NCBI RefSeq assembly: GCF_000699445.3
Contig: NC_067197.1
Span: 620,001 to 684,000, forward strand
Length of the DNA stretch: 64,000 bases
Origin: Schistosoma haematobium
Taxonomy: Eukaryota; Platyhelminthes; Trematoda; Strigeidida; Schistosomatidae
Direction of reading: 5' to 3'
This document shows positions 39,640-52,360 of the stretch, piece after piece; position 1 is the first letter of the stretch, and each line of letters opens with the position of its first letter. The notes below the pieces were generated by a model that did no database searches, had not been told where the DNA came from, and worked only from the letters and a program-made list of their open reading frames with translations. The position numbers and the translations under genes are program-made.

Positions 39640-42142
39640 CACCAGGTAGAGTCCTGATCCCTGTACAGCTCTGTAAATGCATAAAACTGTTGAATCTAAA
39701 GTGTTATTTATATCGGTTAAACATCCTAATTATTGATAACATTTGATTAGGTGGTACATCAAAATGAGTGAATTCACAGCAGCTGCACAGTTAGCTACGA
39801 ATTTAAATCAATTTCAAAAGTGTCATAGGATGAATGGAATTATTTGTAGTTGTCATCGGAAATAGTGACCCGAAAGTAAGAGGTCAAGTTCTGCTCAACA
39901 AACGCGTATGAGCACCTAAAAGTGCAGACATCTCTTGCATTTTGACTGTTAACTGCGAAACAATCTCAGTGCTCATCAAAAGTAATTTTGTGAATAGGTA
40001 AGCGTTCATACACAAAAACCCGAAAGAAAGTTGCGAATTGTAGTTGCTGAATGTATGTTCATCAATGTGAGCAATAGACCAATCACATACGAAAATGAAA
40101 CGGCCATCCAGTGCTCGGACGTTTCTAGTGAGGTTCATGCTAAGAAGATGTCACAATCCGCGTCGAAACAATTGTGGTGGAAGGTCTTAGGTATATTATT
40201 TTAACCGGAAAATATTTGCCACTTATCCTCTTATATCCTTATCGTTTATATCTACCCTGTCTCGTTCTCAGTTTACACATTCAACTTTTTCAATCCCCGT
40301 CAGTTGCTTAACACAATTACGTTGACAATATCCCTCTTAATGAATATTATGTTCGCAGGATGTCTCTTTCATTATTATCTATAAGAAAATTTATATTGTC
40401 GACAGTAACATTATTTCGATAACACAAAGAGAATACGAAGTTTATCAGAATTATATGATATATTTGCGCAATATATTTCGAACAATCTGATCACACATAT
40501 ACTATCTATAAATTTACATGTTTGTGCGGTAACACGCACATATAAAATGTCAATCCTGATTTGCAATTAAATGTGGGTGAATAGATAGCAAATTGGCTGC
40601 AGAAACAAATGAATCACAATGATCAAATAAGATTACAGGATATTCAGACATCATCCTTCATTGCGAAACATTTGATTCGGACTGATCATAAGGTTGACAT
40701 CAAGTGAGCATTTGTAGTGTTATAGAAAAGCCTTCAAGGACGTATACTGAAGTTTATTGTAGCCATGGCTATACGGAAACTGGAATCCCCTTTATGCGAT
40801 CAAAAGGGAACTTGTCCTTACCTTTAACCTACCCTAGTAATACTGATTCATTATCGAGAGTGGGTATCACATTGTTAGTCGACAATAATTACACTGCCAT
40901 TATGGTTCCCCACCGCTTATTGATTAGAAATTTTAAGGTGTGATTAAAAAACCTCTGAAAAATTCCCATTCTTATTAAAGCATAATTAATCTGAACAAAA
41001 AATATTCATTTCAATGAATTTCTCATCAGATTCTTCACAATTATCTCATATTCAAATGAATGGTCTATAAAATTCGCCAGATTTAAGGCAGATTACATCA
41101 TTCCAAATTGTGAATATGTGAACTGACAATTGTTGTTTGTTATATATAAAATCAAATCAAATCGGTAATGTTGAGACTGACTTGAATCAGTTTATCAATG
41201 TAATGAAATTATAAGATGACCAGAATAAATATGCTGAACATTGGGTGAGCGAGAGACAGAGAGAACAATGGAATTACAAATCAGAGATTACGTAATGTGT
41301 AGAACAATATGAATTAGATCAGATATAGTAAATTGGGATGGATGCTGAATAAATTTTTCAAGAAGATTAGCCAGTGTAATGATAATAACAATAATAACAA
41401 TGATAAAGATAATAATAATGATGAATTAGATCAGATATAGTAGATTCACGTCTTCAATAATCGAAATCTACAAAGATTAAATACTGTGATATTTTGCTAT
41501 TCACTCATTATCTAAAAGTCTGATTTAGTCAACAATATATTGAATGATACTTCGATTCCTGGAAAAATGTATCATTCAAAGAGTATTGGAGTGTCTATTC
41601 ACAGTTGGAGCAAGACCATCTATGAATTGACATCCAGAAGATTTATTTTCACTTCATCTTTCTTTTTAGAAAAGTAGTAATAATTTGTAAAGTGAGAATT
41701 TCACTCATCTTTGATGTTTGTGGGCAGGTAATTATCAGCCAGACAAACAGCATATTATTAAGAAGCGCTGTTTTTTATTCTAACCAAAATTCATATGACA
41801 CTCACGAGACAGAATAGAGAATATCATATTAGTTTTTGATTAATGAGATATAATGAGGTGATAAATGAACAACAAAGTATAATCATAACTGATTCTGTAA
41901 ACAAAAAAGAGGTCAACAGAAATATGTTCTTGTTCATTAAACAAACACGTTGATTACACTGAGATTGAACAAGTAATCAATATACTACTTAGAATATTTT
42001 ATTGTATATTACAGAAATGATAGAACATGGTGTTATGTTATATTCAATGCGATGAATCAGACAGAATTGTCAATTATTTTACAAATCATATTCCTCAATG
42101 CATAGGATTTTCAGGTCTATGGCGTTTGGATACATTATTGAT
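39640..42142. other. Intergenic stretch with repeat fragments
   Basis: No supported gene. Includes a hammerhead-type repeat fragment at 40080-40140 (GAAACGGCCATCCAGTGCT, the 3' half only), a tandem AAT/AAC-type run near 41378-41424, and at 41450-41600 a copy of the tail found at 34770-34930. Other open frames are short and unsupported. Confidence 0.5.
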
Positions 42143-42720
42143 AACATTGTGCTTGAAGACTGTCCGATTTCTAATTCCGAATACAATACGTTCGTCTGTC
42201 CTCATCTAGTTGGCACGCAATATAACTCAATCTTCATCAGGAAGGATGGCTGGTTACTAGCAATGGAATCAATGATGCGCTTTCCTCCAGATTCGTGACT
42301 CGTCAGCTGGATATATCTGCATTCGAGAATTGCTGTTCCCTCCGTGACTCGAATCAAGTATCGTTCGTTTCAAGCGGCATCGTGTTATTCACTTAGTTTG
42401 ATTGATGTCTTCAATAATCGAAATCTACATAGATTGAATAATGTGATATTCTGCCATTCACTCATCATTTAAACGTCTGGTTCACTCGACAATATGTTGA
42501 ATGATACTTCGATTCCTGGAAAGTTGTATCATTCAAAGAGTATTGGTGTTATGCAGCTAATGTGATTTATAAGAGTAATTTTTCACCAAAGTCACAGTAT
42601 TCTATACGTTTCCTCATTCTATTAATTCTAAACTAAAATTAATCTGGTTCTAATTGCCTGCAGACTTCAATATTGTAGAGGTTCACGAATTGATCTGGAA
42701 CATTCCCTAATAGGCTCATG
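42143..42720. repeat. Segmental duplication, copy B, left part
   Basis: Matches 34514-35090 and includes an SM-alpha-like repeat at 42240-42640 whose minus-strand boxes CTGACGA and GAAA are intact but whose stem II is not. It ends at GGCTCATGG where the BEL/Pao element begins. The uninterrupted copy reads GGCTCATTGTGG. Confidence 0.8.
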
Positions 42721-42721
42721 G

Positions 42722-43115
42722 TGTTACGGGAGAACTGAAGGCATTTGGCGGATTAAAACCTTTTATTGTACATTAATAATTTACTGTGTTTTGGATGTAA
42801 TTGTTTTACTTAACTTTTGAACTTGTTTGTTTATATTATTATTTCGGGCACTTTGGTTTGGTAATTTGGTGTTCTCTTTGTCTTTGGTTTGGTATTTGGG
42901 AGTTTTGCTTCGGGAACCTACAAAATTGAAGATTTGTTTTGTAATTGTTATAATTATTGTTGTTAGAACGACATTTGGTCGATTATTTGTGAATTACGAA
43001 TAAATTTGTTATCTAAATTGGAACTTGGTTCTGTTGTTAATTTGTGTTCGTAATTTGCAGGTAGATCGATAGTCCGTACTTCAATAACTGGAACGACCGA
43101 ATCTTGGACGTAACA
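42722..43115 (+). repeat. 5' LTR of the BEL/Pao element
   Basis: 394 bp, TG...CA ends. Identical to 47933-48326 apart from differences near 43097 and 43102 (GACCGAATC against GAGCGAAAC). G/T-rich middle. A primer-binding site could not be named with confidence in the following bases (TAAATTTTTTCAATTATTGG). Confidence 0.9.
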
Positions 43116-43139
43116 TAAATTTTTTCAATTATTGGTTCT

Positions 43140-44573
43140 GTGTTCATACCTTGGCTTTTTCTGGATATTTTGGGTTCAAATTCCTGGTCTTATTGGTCGA
43201 TTTCGTTTGGAACAATCAATACCATTAAAACATGGAGCAAAAGCCTGAAGAAAAATGACGAAATGGATGGTAAAACTCTTAAAGTTGTTTGTGGTATATC
43301 TGATGTTAATGATGGTAAATGTGATGATGTTAGTCTTAATAGTATGTCCTGTAGCCAGCTAAGTACTTCAACATTAAAGTTAGATAAAGCATTACCGAGG
43401 AAAAGGAATTTAGAAAAGAGACTTGAATTGGAACGGCAACTTAAGATGTCAGATCTTCAAGAAGTTGATATCGCTGAAGTAGAATGCAAGGCCATCGAGG
43501 ACGATGATAAATGTGGGATAAATGCTAAAGTGGAAAATTATTTGGATCATGATACTGGGTGTAATAGTCTTTCAGAGAAGGTATGTAACATCTCAAATAT
43601 TGATTGGGTTGAGGAACTGAAGGATACGTTACATACAATGGTTAGTAACATGGTTTTACCTAAGATCGATATGATGTACTTTGATTGGCAACCAGGTCAG
43701 TATTACCGTTTCATTAGTCAGTTTAGTAGCCTTATAGAGAGTAAATTGTCAGATAAGGGCCAATTGTTGTCGTATTTGTTATATTATTGCAAGGGAAAGG
43801 CCAGAACAGCAATTGAATCTTGCGTTTCTTTGCCCAGTGGTTTGGGCTATGATAGGGCTAAACGAATTTTGTATGATTTATTTGGTAAAAAACATCTCGT
43901 TGCACGACAACTAATTATTGAGTTATTTAACCATAAATCTGTCGAAGGATCGGCTGACGTATTAACTGACTTTGCGATTAAGTTGCGTAATGTATGTATA
44001 ACGTTGAAGCAAATGGGATATATGTCTGACGTTAATTCTACGGCTAATTTGGAGGTAATAGTTTCATGCCTACCACTAGAATTGCAAAATAAGTGGGTGG
44101 AAGTCGCCGATAAGATCATGATGCATGGGAAGGAGCCGAGCTTTGAAGAATTTGTGGTCTTTGTAGAAGAGAGGGCCAGAATTGCCCGAACCCGTTATGG
44201 TAGATTAGTACAGTGTAACTCAAGGTTCGGTAAAAGGAATTCTGAAGGCCAAGCTGATAGGAGATCACGCTTTCATGCAATTAGACGAGACCCAAATAAC
44301 TCAGCCAAGGTATCACGTTGTGAAATCTGCGTACGTGATCATGAGGCGACAGATTGTCCAAGGTTAGCAAAAATGAATGTAAGAGAAAGGAGGCAGGAGG
44401 TAAGAAAACGGGGTCTATGTTACTTATGTTTGAGGAAAGGTCACATAGCTATGACATGCAACTCAGGCTTCAAGTGCAACGTTGAGAATTGCAAGGTTAG
44501 GCGTAATTCATTATTGCATATTGATAGTATTGATAACCATGTGGTGAACCTAGCTAAGGATTGGAACTCCTAA
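43140..44573 (+). CDS. BEL/Pao gag-like polyprotein
   Basis: Open frame of 477 codons, but residues before about 41 (MDGKTLKVVCG, ATG 43263) are hydrophobic and probably not translated, so 43263 is a likelier start. A charged region (PRKRNLEKRLELERQLKMSD) precedes the capsid-like part with FDWQPGQYYRFISQFSSLIE and SYLLYYCKGKARTAIESC, the DUF1759-type pattern. Two zinc-binding motifs follow: CEICVRDHEATDC and CYLCLRKGHIAMTC. It would form the particle that packages element RNA. It ends ten bases before the pol frame. It is the only intact frame in this element. Confidence 0.85.
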   Translation: MFIPWLFLDILGSNSWSYWSISFGTINTIKTWSKSLKKNDEMDGKTLKVVCGISDVNDGKCDDVSLNSMSCSQLSTSTLKLDKALPRKRNLEKRLELERQLKMSDLQEVDIAEVECKAIEDDDKCGINAKVENYLDHDTGCNSLSEKVCNISNIDWVEELKDTLHTMVSNMVLPKIDMMYFDWQPGQYYRFISQFSSLIESKLSDKGQLLSYLLYYCKGKARTAIESCVSLPSGLGYDRAKRILYDLFGKKHLVARQLIIELFNHKSVEGSADVLTDFAIKLRNVCITLKQMGYMSDVNSTANLEVIVSCLPLELQNKWVEVADKIMMHGKEPSFEEFVVFVEERARIARTRYGRLVQCNSRFGKRNSEGQADRRSRFHAIRRDPNNSAKVSRCEICVRDHEATDCPRLAKMNVRERRQEVRKRGLCYLCLRKGHIAMTCNSGFKCNVENCKVRRNSLLHIDSIDNHVVNLAKDWNS

Positions 44574-44582
44574 AAGGTTTGT

Positions 44583-47500
44583 TTGGGGTTCGTTCCAGTC
44601 AGACTATACGTTCCCAAAGGATGTTTGGAAACATATGCACTTCTAGATAGTGGTTCAGACACTTCTCTTGTATGTGAAGAATTAATTAATCAGTTGGGTA
44701 TCAAAGGTAAAGTGACTTCGATAAAGCTGGCGACTGTGAACGGAACTACCAATTGTGAATGTTTGGAGGTAAATTTAGAGGTATTTTCATTAGATGAACG
44801 GGGTTCTATAAGGATCAACAAAGTTTACACGACCAAGAAACTTTCGATCGATCATGCAGCACCTTTAACCGAACTCCAAATGAAGCGGTGGAAACATCTG
44901 AAGGACATAACCCTCCCGAGGTTGCAAAGTAATTTTGTAGGAATATTGATTGGGTGTGATGCTCCGGATGCACATTGGGTCCTGGAAAAACGTCTGGGAG
45001 ACAGTAAGCATCCGTTTGCTGTGCGTACTCATCTCGGTTGGATGATTATAGGTCCTAAGGGAGTATCAAGGTCTCTACATCAAGTTCAGTGGTGTCATTG
45101 TTCCACTAATGATATTTTGCGAGATTTAGAAAGATTATATAATCATGAGTTCGAGGATACAGATACGTTTCGTAATGTATATTCTGTCGAAGATAAGAAA
45201 GCTCTAGAAATAGTTAGCAGTTCGTTTAGATTGGAGGGTGGTTATTTTCAAGTTGGTCTATCATGGAAGTACGATAAGCCAAGGCTACCAAATAATTTGG
45301 AACTAGCTGAACGCAGGCTAGAATGCTTAAGGAAGAGGTTTATGAAAGGTAACAGTCTTTTGGAGAAATATCAAGTTGTGATAAATAAATATTTAGGTAA
45401 GGGCTACATCATTGAAGCTAGTGAAGAGAGATTCGACTATGATGCTGTTTGTTGGTATATCCCTCATCATCTTGTTATCAACCCTAAAAGCCTGGAAAAT
45501 TGAGAGTTGTTTTTGATTGTGCGGCTGTCTATCAAGGTTGTTCTCTTAATGCCCGGCTTTTGAGAAGACCGAATACTGTAAATAGTTTAATTGGTGTACT
45601 TCTACGATTCAGATTAGGTAACGTAGCATTAGCTGCTGATATCGAACAGATGTTTCTTCAAGTAAAAATCCCGAGACAAGACAGGGGAGCATTTCGTCTA
45701 TTGTGGTGGAAAGACGGTGATATACGACGAATGACTAAGGAATATTGTTTAACAGTTCATCCGTTTGGAGCCGTGTCCTCCCCCTTTTGCGCTAATTTCG
45801 CTCTTAAGAAGACGATAGATATATTCGGTAGGGAATTCAATGAAGATATCCAGGAAGTCGTAGATAGGAGTTTCTATGTCGACGACTATTTAACCTCTAT
45901 TGATAATGTGCAGGATGCAATTGAGCTGGCAAAGGCCCTTGGTTCTCTCCTCAAAAAAGGTGGGTTTAGACTTACCAAGTGGATAAGTAACTGTTTATAA
46001 GTTCTCGAATCGATTCATCCAGAAGAGAGAGCAGAAGCCTTAAGAGAGATTGACTTTGAAAGACTTCCTACGGAACACACGTTGGGATTATTTTGGAATA
46101 CTATGGTTGATTCGTTTGAATTTAAAGTTCGCATACCCGAAACGCCCCCTCACTAGGCAAGGTATATTGTCAAGTGTAGCCTCACTTTACGATCCTTTGG
46201 TATTGGTAGCACCGTTTATACTTCCCATGAAGCAGTTACTTCAACGTTAAGTTAAATTGGGACCACGATGGGACAAAGAGATTCCAAATGAGGAAAGCAA
46301 ACGTTGGTTAGGGATTTTAAATGAATTTCAGAGGGTTGAGAACGTTAGTTTTCCACTTTGCGTATTGTTTCCGCAATCAGACCGTTCGTTCCTGGAACTT
46401 CATATTTTCAGTGATGCATCGGAAACTGGATATGGTGCATTAGCATACATTTGCTCTTACACTTCTGACACTGAAATATGTTCTCATCTTGTTACGGCTA
46501 AGTCAAGAGTAGCCCTCTTGAAGATCCAAACTATACCGCGCTTGGAACTTACGGCAGCAGTTTTGGCAGCTCGCATGGGATACCAGCTGCAATCAAAATT
46601 AGATATTAAGTTTGCAGAGGTTAATTTTTGGACGGATTCCATGATTGTCTTATACTATGTTAGAAATGAGAAAAGCCAGTTTAAAACATTCATAGCAAGT
46701 CGAATTTCGACTATTCACAGTCTTAATAAGGTGGACCAATGGAGATTCGTATCTTCTAAAGAAAACATGGCAGACTTTGCATCCAGAGGGGTCAAGTTTG
46801 GCATTGATGATGTCAAGGTATGGGAGAAGGGTTCACGTTTTCTCAAGGAGCCGTCGAAGTGTTGGCCTGCCGCTGATGTACAAGGTCCTGACCCCCATCT
46901 CTTGGAAATAAAGAAGGCAATGTCGGCGCATGTAATGGCTGAAGAATCCACAGTTGATCAACTTATTAATTATTATTCGGATTGGACTAGATTACTTAAG
47001 GCTGCTGCGTGGTTAACCCGATTTAAGCGACATTTACTGGTAATGCGTTCTGGTAGAACTGATCTGTTTCTACAGGTGGGCATGCTTAAATTTGATGAGT
47101 TAAATTTCGCTTGTTTAGATTTAATTCGATATGTCCAACGCACAGTATTTTGGAAAGGGATTGAAATGTTATCGTCTGATACCATTAGCAAGGTGAAGAT
47201 AACGAATTCACCGTTACGAACTTTGAATCCAATGATGATTGGGAGAAGGGCTTTATGTTCTGCGGACTCAAATAGTTGTTTGTGTGTGAATATGCAATGG
47301 TGCCTGAAGCCATGTGTTATGGTTATTCTTTTTCTAAAAGAACGAGAAGGGTCCAACAATGTTACGATTTGGAATCAGAATAGAGAGTTCGCGGTAAATA
47401 AAGGAATTAATGGATTGGTCCTCTATATGTGTTTATATATCCATGTTTACGTTAGCGTATATGAGCTTCTATGGAGGATAAAGCATTTCGTTAGATGGCT

Positions 47501-47777
47501 GATATTGCGGTTGTTTATGCTGGCGCAAATATTTTGGAAACGTTTGTCTAAGGAATATGTTTCATTGTTGCAACTTAGACACAAATGGACTCAACTAGAG
47601 ATGAACATAGGAGAGAGTAACTTGGTGACGAAATATACTGAGTTTTTAGAGAAAGACAAATGGTTATTAGGTCTGGTAAGGAAAGTGATACCTAATAATG
47701 ATAGGTTAAGACCGATGGAGGGGATCTTGGTAAGAGATATTAGAAAACTGCATCTAGAATTTGTAGATATTAGGTAG
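44583..47777 (+). pseudogene. BEL/Pao pol: protease, RT, RNase H; integrase lost
   Basis: Domains in order: aspartic protease (ALLDSGSDTSLV near 44640), Pao peptidase/linker (RTHLGWMIIGP), reverse transcriptase (RVVFDCAAVYQG, ADIEQMFLQVKI, FGAVSSPFCANFAL, catalytic FYVDDYLTS near 45870), RNase H (FSDASETGYGALAY, FWTDSMIVLYYV, ENMADFASRG). Lesions: frameshift near 45490, TAA at 45998-46000, shift near 46145, TAA at 46248-46250. After SPLRTLNPMM (47225) the zinc-binding and DDE parts of integrase are absent, and coding sense resumes only at FWKRLSKEYVSLLQLRHKW near 47535, the usual C-terminus. Nonfunctional. Confidence 0.85.
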
Positions 47778-47932
47778 CTACTCGGATCCCTAAGCATACT
47801 GGAGTAAGTCCTAGGAATCAAGAGGTTGTTGGTATATTGAGTGTTTGTTGTTGATTGTTTGTGATGCATATACTTGAATTCTTGTTGTCTTTTTATTTGT
47901 CTGAAAAGAATCAAGGTTCTTTTGGTCGAGAG

Positions 47933-48326
47933 TGTTACGGGAGAACTGAAGGCATTTGGCGGATTAAAACCTTTTATTGTACATTAATAATTTACTGTGT
48001 TTTGGATGTAATTGTTTTACTTAACTTTTGAACTTGTTTGTTTATATTATTATTTCGGGCACTTTGGTTTGGTAATTTGGTGTTCTCTTTGTCTTTGGTT
48101 TGGTATTTGGGAGTTTTGCTTCGGGAACCTACAAAATTGAAGATTTGTTTTGTAATTGTTATAATTATTGTTGTTAGAACGACATTTGGTCGATTATTTG
48201 TGAATTACGAATAAATTTGTTATCTAAATTGGAACTTGGTTCTGTTGTTAATTTGTGTTCGTAATTTGCAGGTAGATCGATAGTCCGTACTTCAATAACT
48301 GGAACGAGCGAAACTTGGACGTAACA
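47933..48326 (+). repeat. 3' LTR of the BEL/Pao element
   Basis: 394 bp, the same as the 5' LTR but for about two bases. Preceded by GGTTCTTTTGGTCGAGAG rather than a long purine tract. Confidence 0.9.
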
Positions 48327-48707
48327 CATAGTGACATTTATGATCAAGGTGCTATGGAAAAGAGCAATTCGATCTATCACAAAGTAACATGTACTTTATT
48401 TTAAAGTGAAGATAAAGATGAAGTTCGGCTTCAGTCACTTCTGTTGAACATCTACTGCAATCAATCTTCTGTTTGCTAAGTTATGAATGAACAAGATGCA
48501 AGTTGGTTGAATGAAATGAACAAGTAGCTTGAAACAAAATTTTTGCTCTAGCTCACGCTCGCCAATTGGAATGAAATGCAGTATAGAAACTGCAGATAAT
48601 TCATATATCACTGGAACAATTGTCGCCTAGTGTCATGGTCGAAAAACGTTGTAATTCGAGGATAAATTCCACGACTAACAACTTTTAAGACTGGAACCTA
48701 TATGTCT
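48327..48707. repeat. Segmental duplication, copy B, right part
   Basis: Matches 35090-35463 (for example CAAAGTAACATGTACTTTAT and ATTCGAGGATAAATTCCACG). No gene. Confidence 0.8.
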
Positions 48708-49883
48708 CACAGACCGAATCGCCACGCTACGGATCATCGTCGAACAATCAGTTGAGTGGAACTCGTCACTGTGCATCAACGTCATTGACTGTAAGAATGC
48801 ATTTGACTGTATGGGTAGGAGACTTTTATGAAACCTTCTTCGACACTATGATGTACCTGAGAAAATCGGAAATATCATACGGAATTAATACGACGGACTA
48901 CAGTGCATGGTCGTGCAAGGAGGACAGCTAACAGATGCATTTCGAGTTAGGACCGGAGTCAGACAAGGCTGTCTACTCTCTCACTTCCTCTTTCTGCTAG
49001 TGATCGACCGGATTATGAAGACCTCGACATGTGAGGAAAAACACGGGATGCAACGGACAGCTCAGAACCAGTTAGACGATTTGGACTTTGTAGATCACAT
49101 GGCCCTCTTATCCTGTACATACGAACGAATGCAGATGATAACAACTCGTCTAGCGGCATCCTCTGCATCAGTGGGTCTCATCATACACAAAAGGAAAGCC
49201 AAGATCTTCAAATATAACATGTAGGACATCAATCCAATCACATTTATTAGTGAAACTTTGGAAGACCTTGAATCTTTCACGTACCTGGCAAGCATCATCG
49301 ATGAACAAGGGGGATCAGATGCAGACGACGATTGATAAAGCAAGGGTCACATTCCTTCAATTGAAGAACATATGGAACTCGAAACAACTTTCCACCAATA
49401 TCAAAGTTACAATTTCCAATACGAGCGTCAAGACAGTTCTATTGTACGGAGCTGAAACTTCAGGAACTACTACAACCATCATCAAGAAGGTTCAAGCATT
49501 CACAAAGAGCTGTCTACGCAAGATACTCAACGTCCATTGGCCGGATGACATCAGTAAGAACCTACTGTGGGAGAGAACAAGCCAGCTTCCAGCTGAAGAA
49601 GAAATTGGAAAAAGACAACATAAATGGATAGGACATACATTGGGCAAATAATTGAAATGCATCGTGAGGCAAGCCCCAACTTGAAATCAATAAAGGGAAG
49701 CGGAAAAGAGGAAGGTCAAAGAACACATTACGTCAGGAATCGGAAGCAGATATGAAAGGGATCATTAGAAAGTGGAAAGAGATGGGAAGGATTGCTCAGG
49801 ACAGGTTTTGGTGCAGAATGCTTGTGGTTGGCCTATGCTCCCCCACGAGGAGTAACAGGCGTAAGTAAGTACATGAGTACGTA
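48708..49883 (+). mobile_element. RTE-like retrotransposon, copy 5 (5'-truncated)
   Basis: The same truncated fragment as copy 4, created by the segmental duplication rather than by separate insertion: same 5' truncation point, same stops, same FVDH box, and frames 48907-49224 and 49250-49651 nearly identical (N to S, I to V, R to G changes). Ends GTAACAGGCGTAAGTAAGTA. Confidence 0.85.
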
Positions 49884-50541
49884 AGCCTAGAAGTCGGTAA
49901 AATCGAATTTCCGCCTTAGAAAATAACATGATCTTATTTAGAGCTTTTTTGTATCATTTGTGAGCATTTACACTGTTACGATTCTTGGGTTTTATTGCTT
50001 GGTGTATGCATCAAAGCTAGATTTGTGACATACTCAATTTTCATCATTAAAAATGTTGATTTGATCATTTTCATTTGGGCGTTATTTTTGTAAATGTAAT
50101 TTTATTCAGACACCGTTTGAAATAAATCATCGGGAATCGACTGTCCTATAGCGTAAGAAACCATAGGGTTACGTTGAAGCTTTATGAAAACGTTTTAACG
50201 AACGAGGTACTAATTTTAACGACATAATTTTGATTATCTACTGGGATTTTTGGTGCTCAAGTTTAGTTTATCTAAAGTTAATCAATCAAACCATTTTAAC
50301 GAAGCTGAAATGAAGCTGACTTTTAGTTGATAATAGAAAATAATTGGAAACCATAACCCTTTCAACCCCGTTTACGTTACGTGAAATCGCCATAGTTGTC
50401 GCTTTCTCCAAAAATCATACAACATTGTTATATGACTTGGTCTGGAAAAATAAAACATTCGGGAAAATGTTTAACTAAAATGTTAAGGCTACTTATGATT
50501 CAGTAGGACATTCAATGATATTGAAGGAACGAATAACTTAC
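49884..50541. other. No recognisable gene
   Basis: AT-rich sequence without supported coding or repeats. Confidence 0.4.
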
Positions 50542-50641
50542 ATCATTATCTTGTGTTGATGAAGTGTTCAGTGAATTAATTTTCCTCGACGTCCTTCCCG
50601 TTGTCGATTGAATTGATCTAGTTTGGTTTGCTTCAGTCAAA
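50542..50641 (-). CDS. Candidate host exon, Ser/Thr-rich, unknown gene
   Basis: 100-nt minus-strand segment bounded by an acceptor (CACAATAAAG) and a strong donor (GATGTAAGT). After one leading base it encodes 33 residues, beginning LTEANQTRSIQSTTGRTSRK and ending SSTQDND, with no stop. Low complexity in Ser/Thr/Gln. It may belong to the same minus-strand gene as 52361-52514, but the phases do not join directly, so another exon would be needed. Confidence 0.3.
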
Positions 50642-52360
50642 CTTTATTGTGAAAGCAAAGAATTGAAAAAACTACTTAATACAGCACCTTTGTTCGATGT
50701 TGAAAGAAGTTTAGAATAATTATTCTGATTGGATGAGAGGGTTAAAGTAAGTAACTTAAATAAGAATAGTTATGAGTATATCCTTGAGTAATACTGAAAT
50801 CATGAATCGATCAATACTAGACCATCATCTAGAAAGGTGGAAGCAATGAATAGTTGTTTTGTCTAAGAATGTGCATCCATGATATCGCACATAGGAATCG
50901 AACTCAGTATCCTTCTCGCTCTCAAGTGCATAATCTCTAGACCACTGTGTTGACATTCAACGTCATTTATTGCTGAACCATTCGATGTCTTTATACCGCT
51001 TAGACTACCGGGCAATGTACTTGTGACAGTTTACATAGGCATATTGTTTGCATTCGTTTTCAAGTGTCGATTATATTAACAGTTTGTAAAACATTCACTT
51101 CTTCTAAAGGATTGGTATCTATCCCACCAGTTTTTGTAACTGTATCAAAAAATCAAAGTCATCTCTTCACTAATATTGTTAGTATGAGTCTCCACATTGA
51201 GAATTCGTATTAATTGGTACTCATCAGCAAGATATATCTCGACGAAATGAAATTCCTATTGGGATTCGAATGTGCGTTACTCACAAGTGGTTCCCTTTAC
51301 ACACTGAAATATACACCTGATTAAACACAATTCAATCATAAAAAACTTAATGGTTGTTAGATCGATCGAAACGTCCAAGTCACCCGATTGAGATACGCGC
51401 AAAATCGAAGTTTCCAAACCAACCATTTGTCTACAATAGCGACCCTTTATTGAATAATACACATTATTTGCTTACAAACCTCAAATTTTAAGGTGTCTGG
51501 GGCGTTTCAACGCGTCCTTCAAGTATGAAATAAAAAAGGCTTCCTGTAGCAGTAACATAAAGAATAATTATAACATACGATAGTACAGAAGACGGCTGAT
51601 AGCTGTGTCTAAATTTGATAACAGTTTACGAACAACCGAAACCCGAACCAAGAGCGAACAACATGGAAACTATTGCATTTAAACAAATGCACAAAACTGT
51701 GGATAACGGCTACAGTGATTAAGATACAGTGATTATAATGATAAATACAATGATGAGTACAATAAACGTTTTAAGTATATGTGGATGTTTCAGAATTTTA
51801 CGTTACAACTTACGTTACAACATAAGTTTTAAAATTGTTGGGAATACTGGATGTAAATAAGTAGTATAAAACAATATAAAAAGAAGTGGAAAGGGAGCGA
51901 GTATGAACAATGTAAGACAAACTTAACACTGGTCAACATTCAACTACCTTCAATCACTAAACTGCTGTCAAAGTGTTTTGACTATTTCTTTTCATGGAGA
52001 TAAGTATGAAGTCATTGAAAGGCATCTTAAATAATTTAGAATCCAGTAGTTACGAAAACTGCACACTTTTCACTAGAGAGGGTAAAATCATCTTACAGAT
52101 GGATTCCGCCACCGAAAACCTCATAACACTTCAACTCAGTAAGACGTAATAGAGGTATTTCATTGAAGTATTTAGTAATTGTCTTTCGATGCCTTAACTT
52201 CAACAGACATCAATAATATTTTCCAGAGAATTACGATTTGTAAAAAAAATAGATAACATCATCATTGATGAAGAATAACTCGTTATCCTCTGAAATTACT
52301 AACGTTCTCTTCTATCTTTATTAAAATTTCGAAATCGATAATCTAATCTTATCTACTCAC
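50642..52360. other. Possible intron/intergenic sequence
   Basis: Between the two candidate exons. No further exon was identified with confidence and no repeat is recognised. Confidence 0.35.

Larger units (their letters stand above)
42722..48326 (+). mobile_element. BEL/Pao LTR retrotransposon, defective
   Basis: 5.6-kb element with 394-bp direct LTRs at 42722-43115 and 47933-48326, both starting TGTTACGGGAGAACTGAAGG and ending GGACGTAACA. Only about two mismatches were seen between the LTRs, so insertion is recent. Flanks are CATGG and CATAG, with CATTG at the empty site (34514-36635 copy), consistent with a 5-bp target duplication. Internal order is gag, protease, reverse transcriptase, RNase H. 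The integrase catalytic core is missing. Family: BEL/Pao, as Sinbad/Saci-1 of schistosomes; the exact element is not assigned. Confidence 0.9.

Noticed and set aside
39884..40138. 84-codon minus-strand frame
   Set aside because: It overlaps the hammerhead-type repeat fragment at 40080-40140 and gains its opening residues from it.
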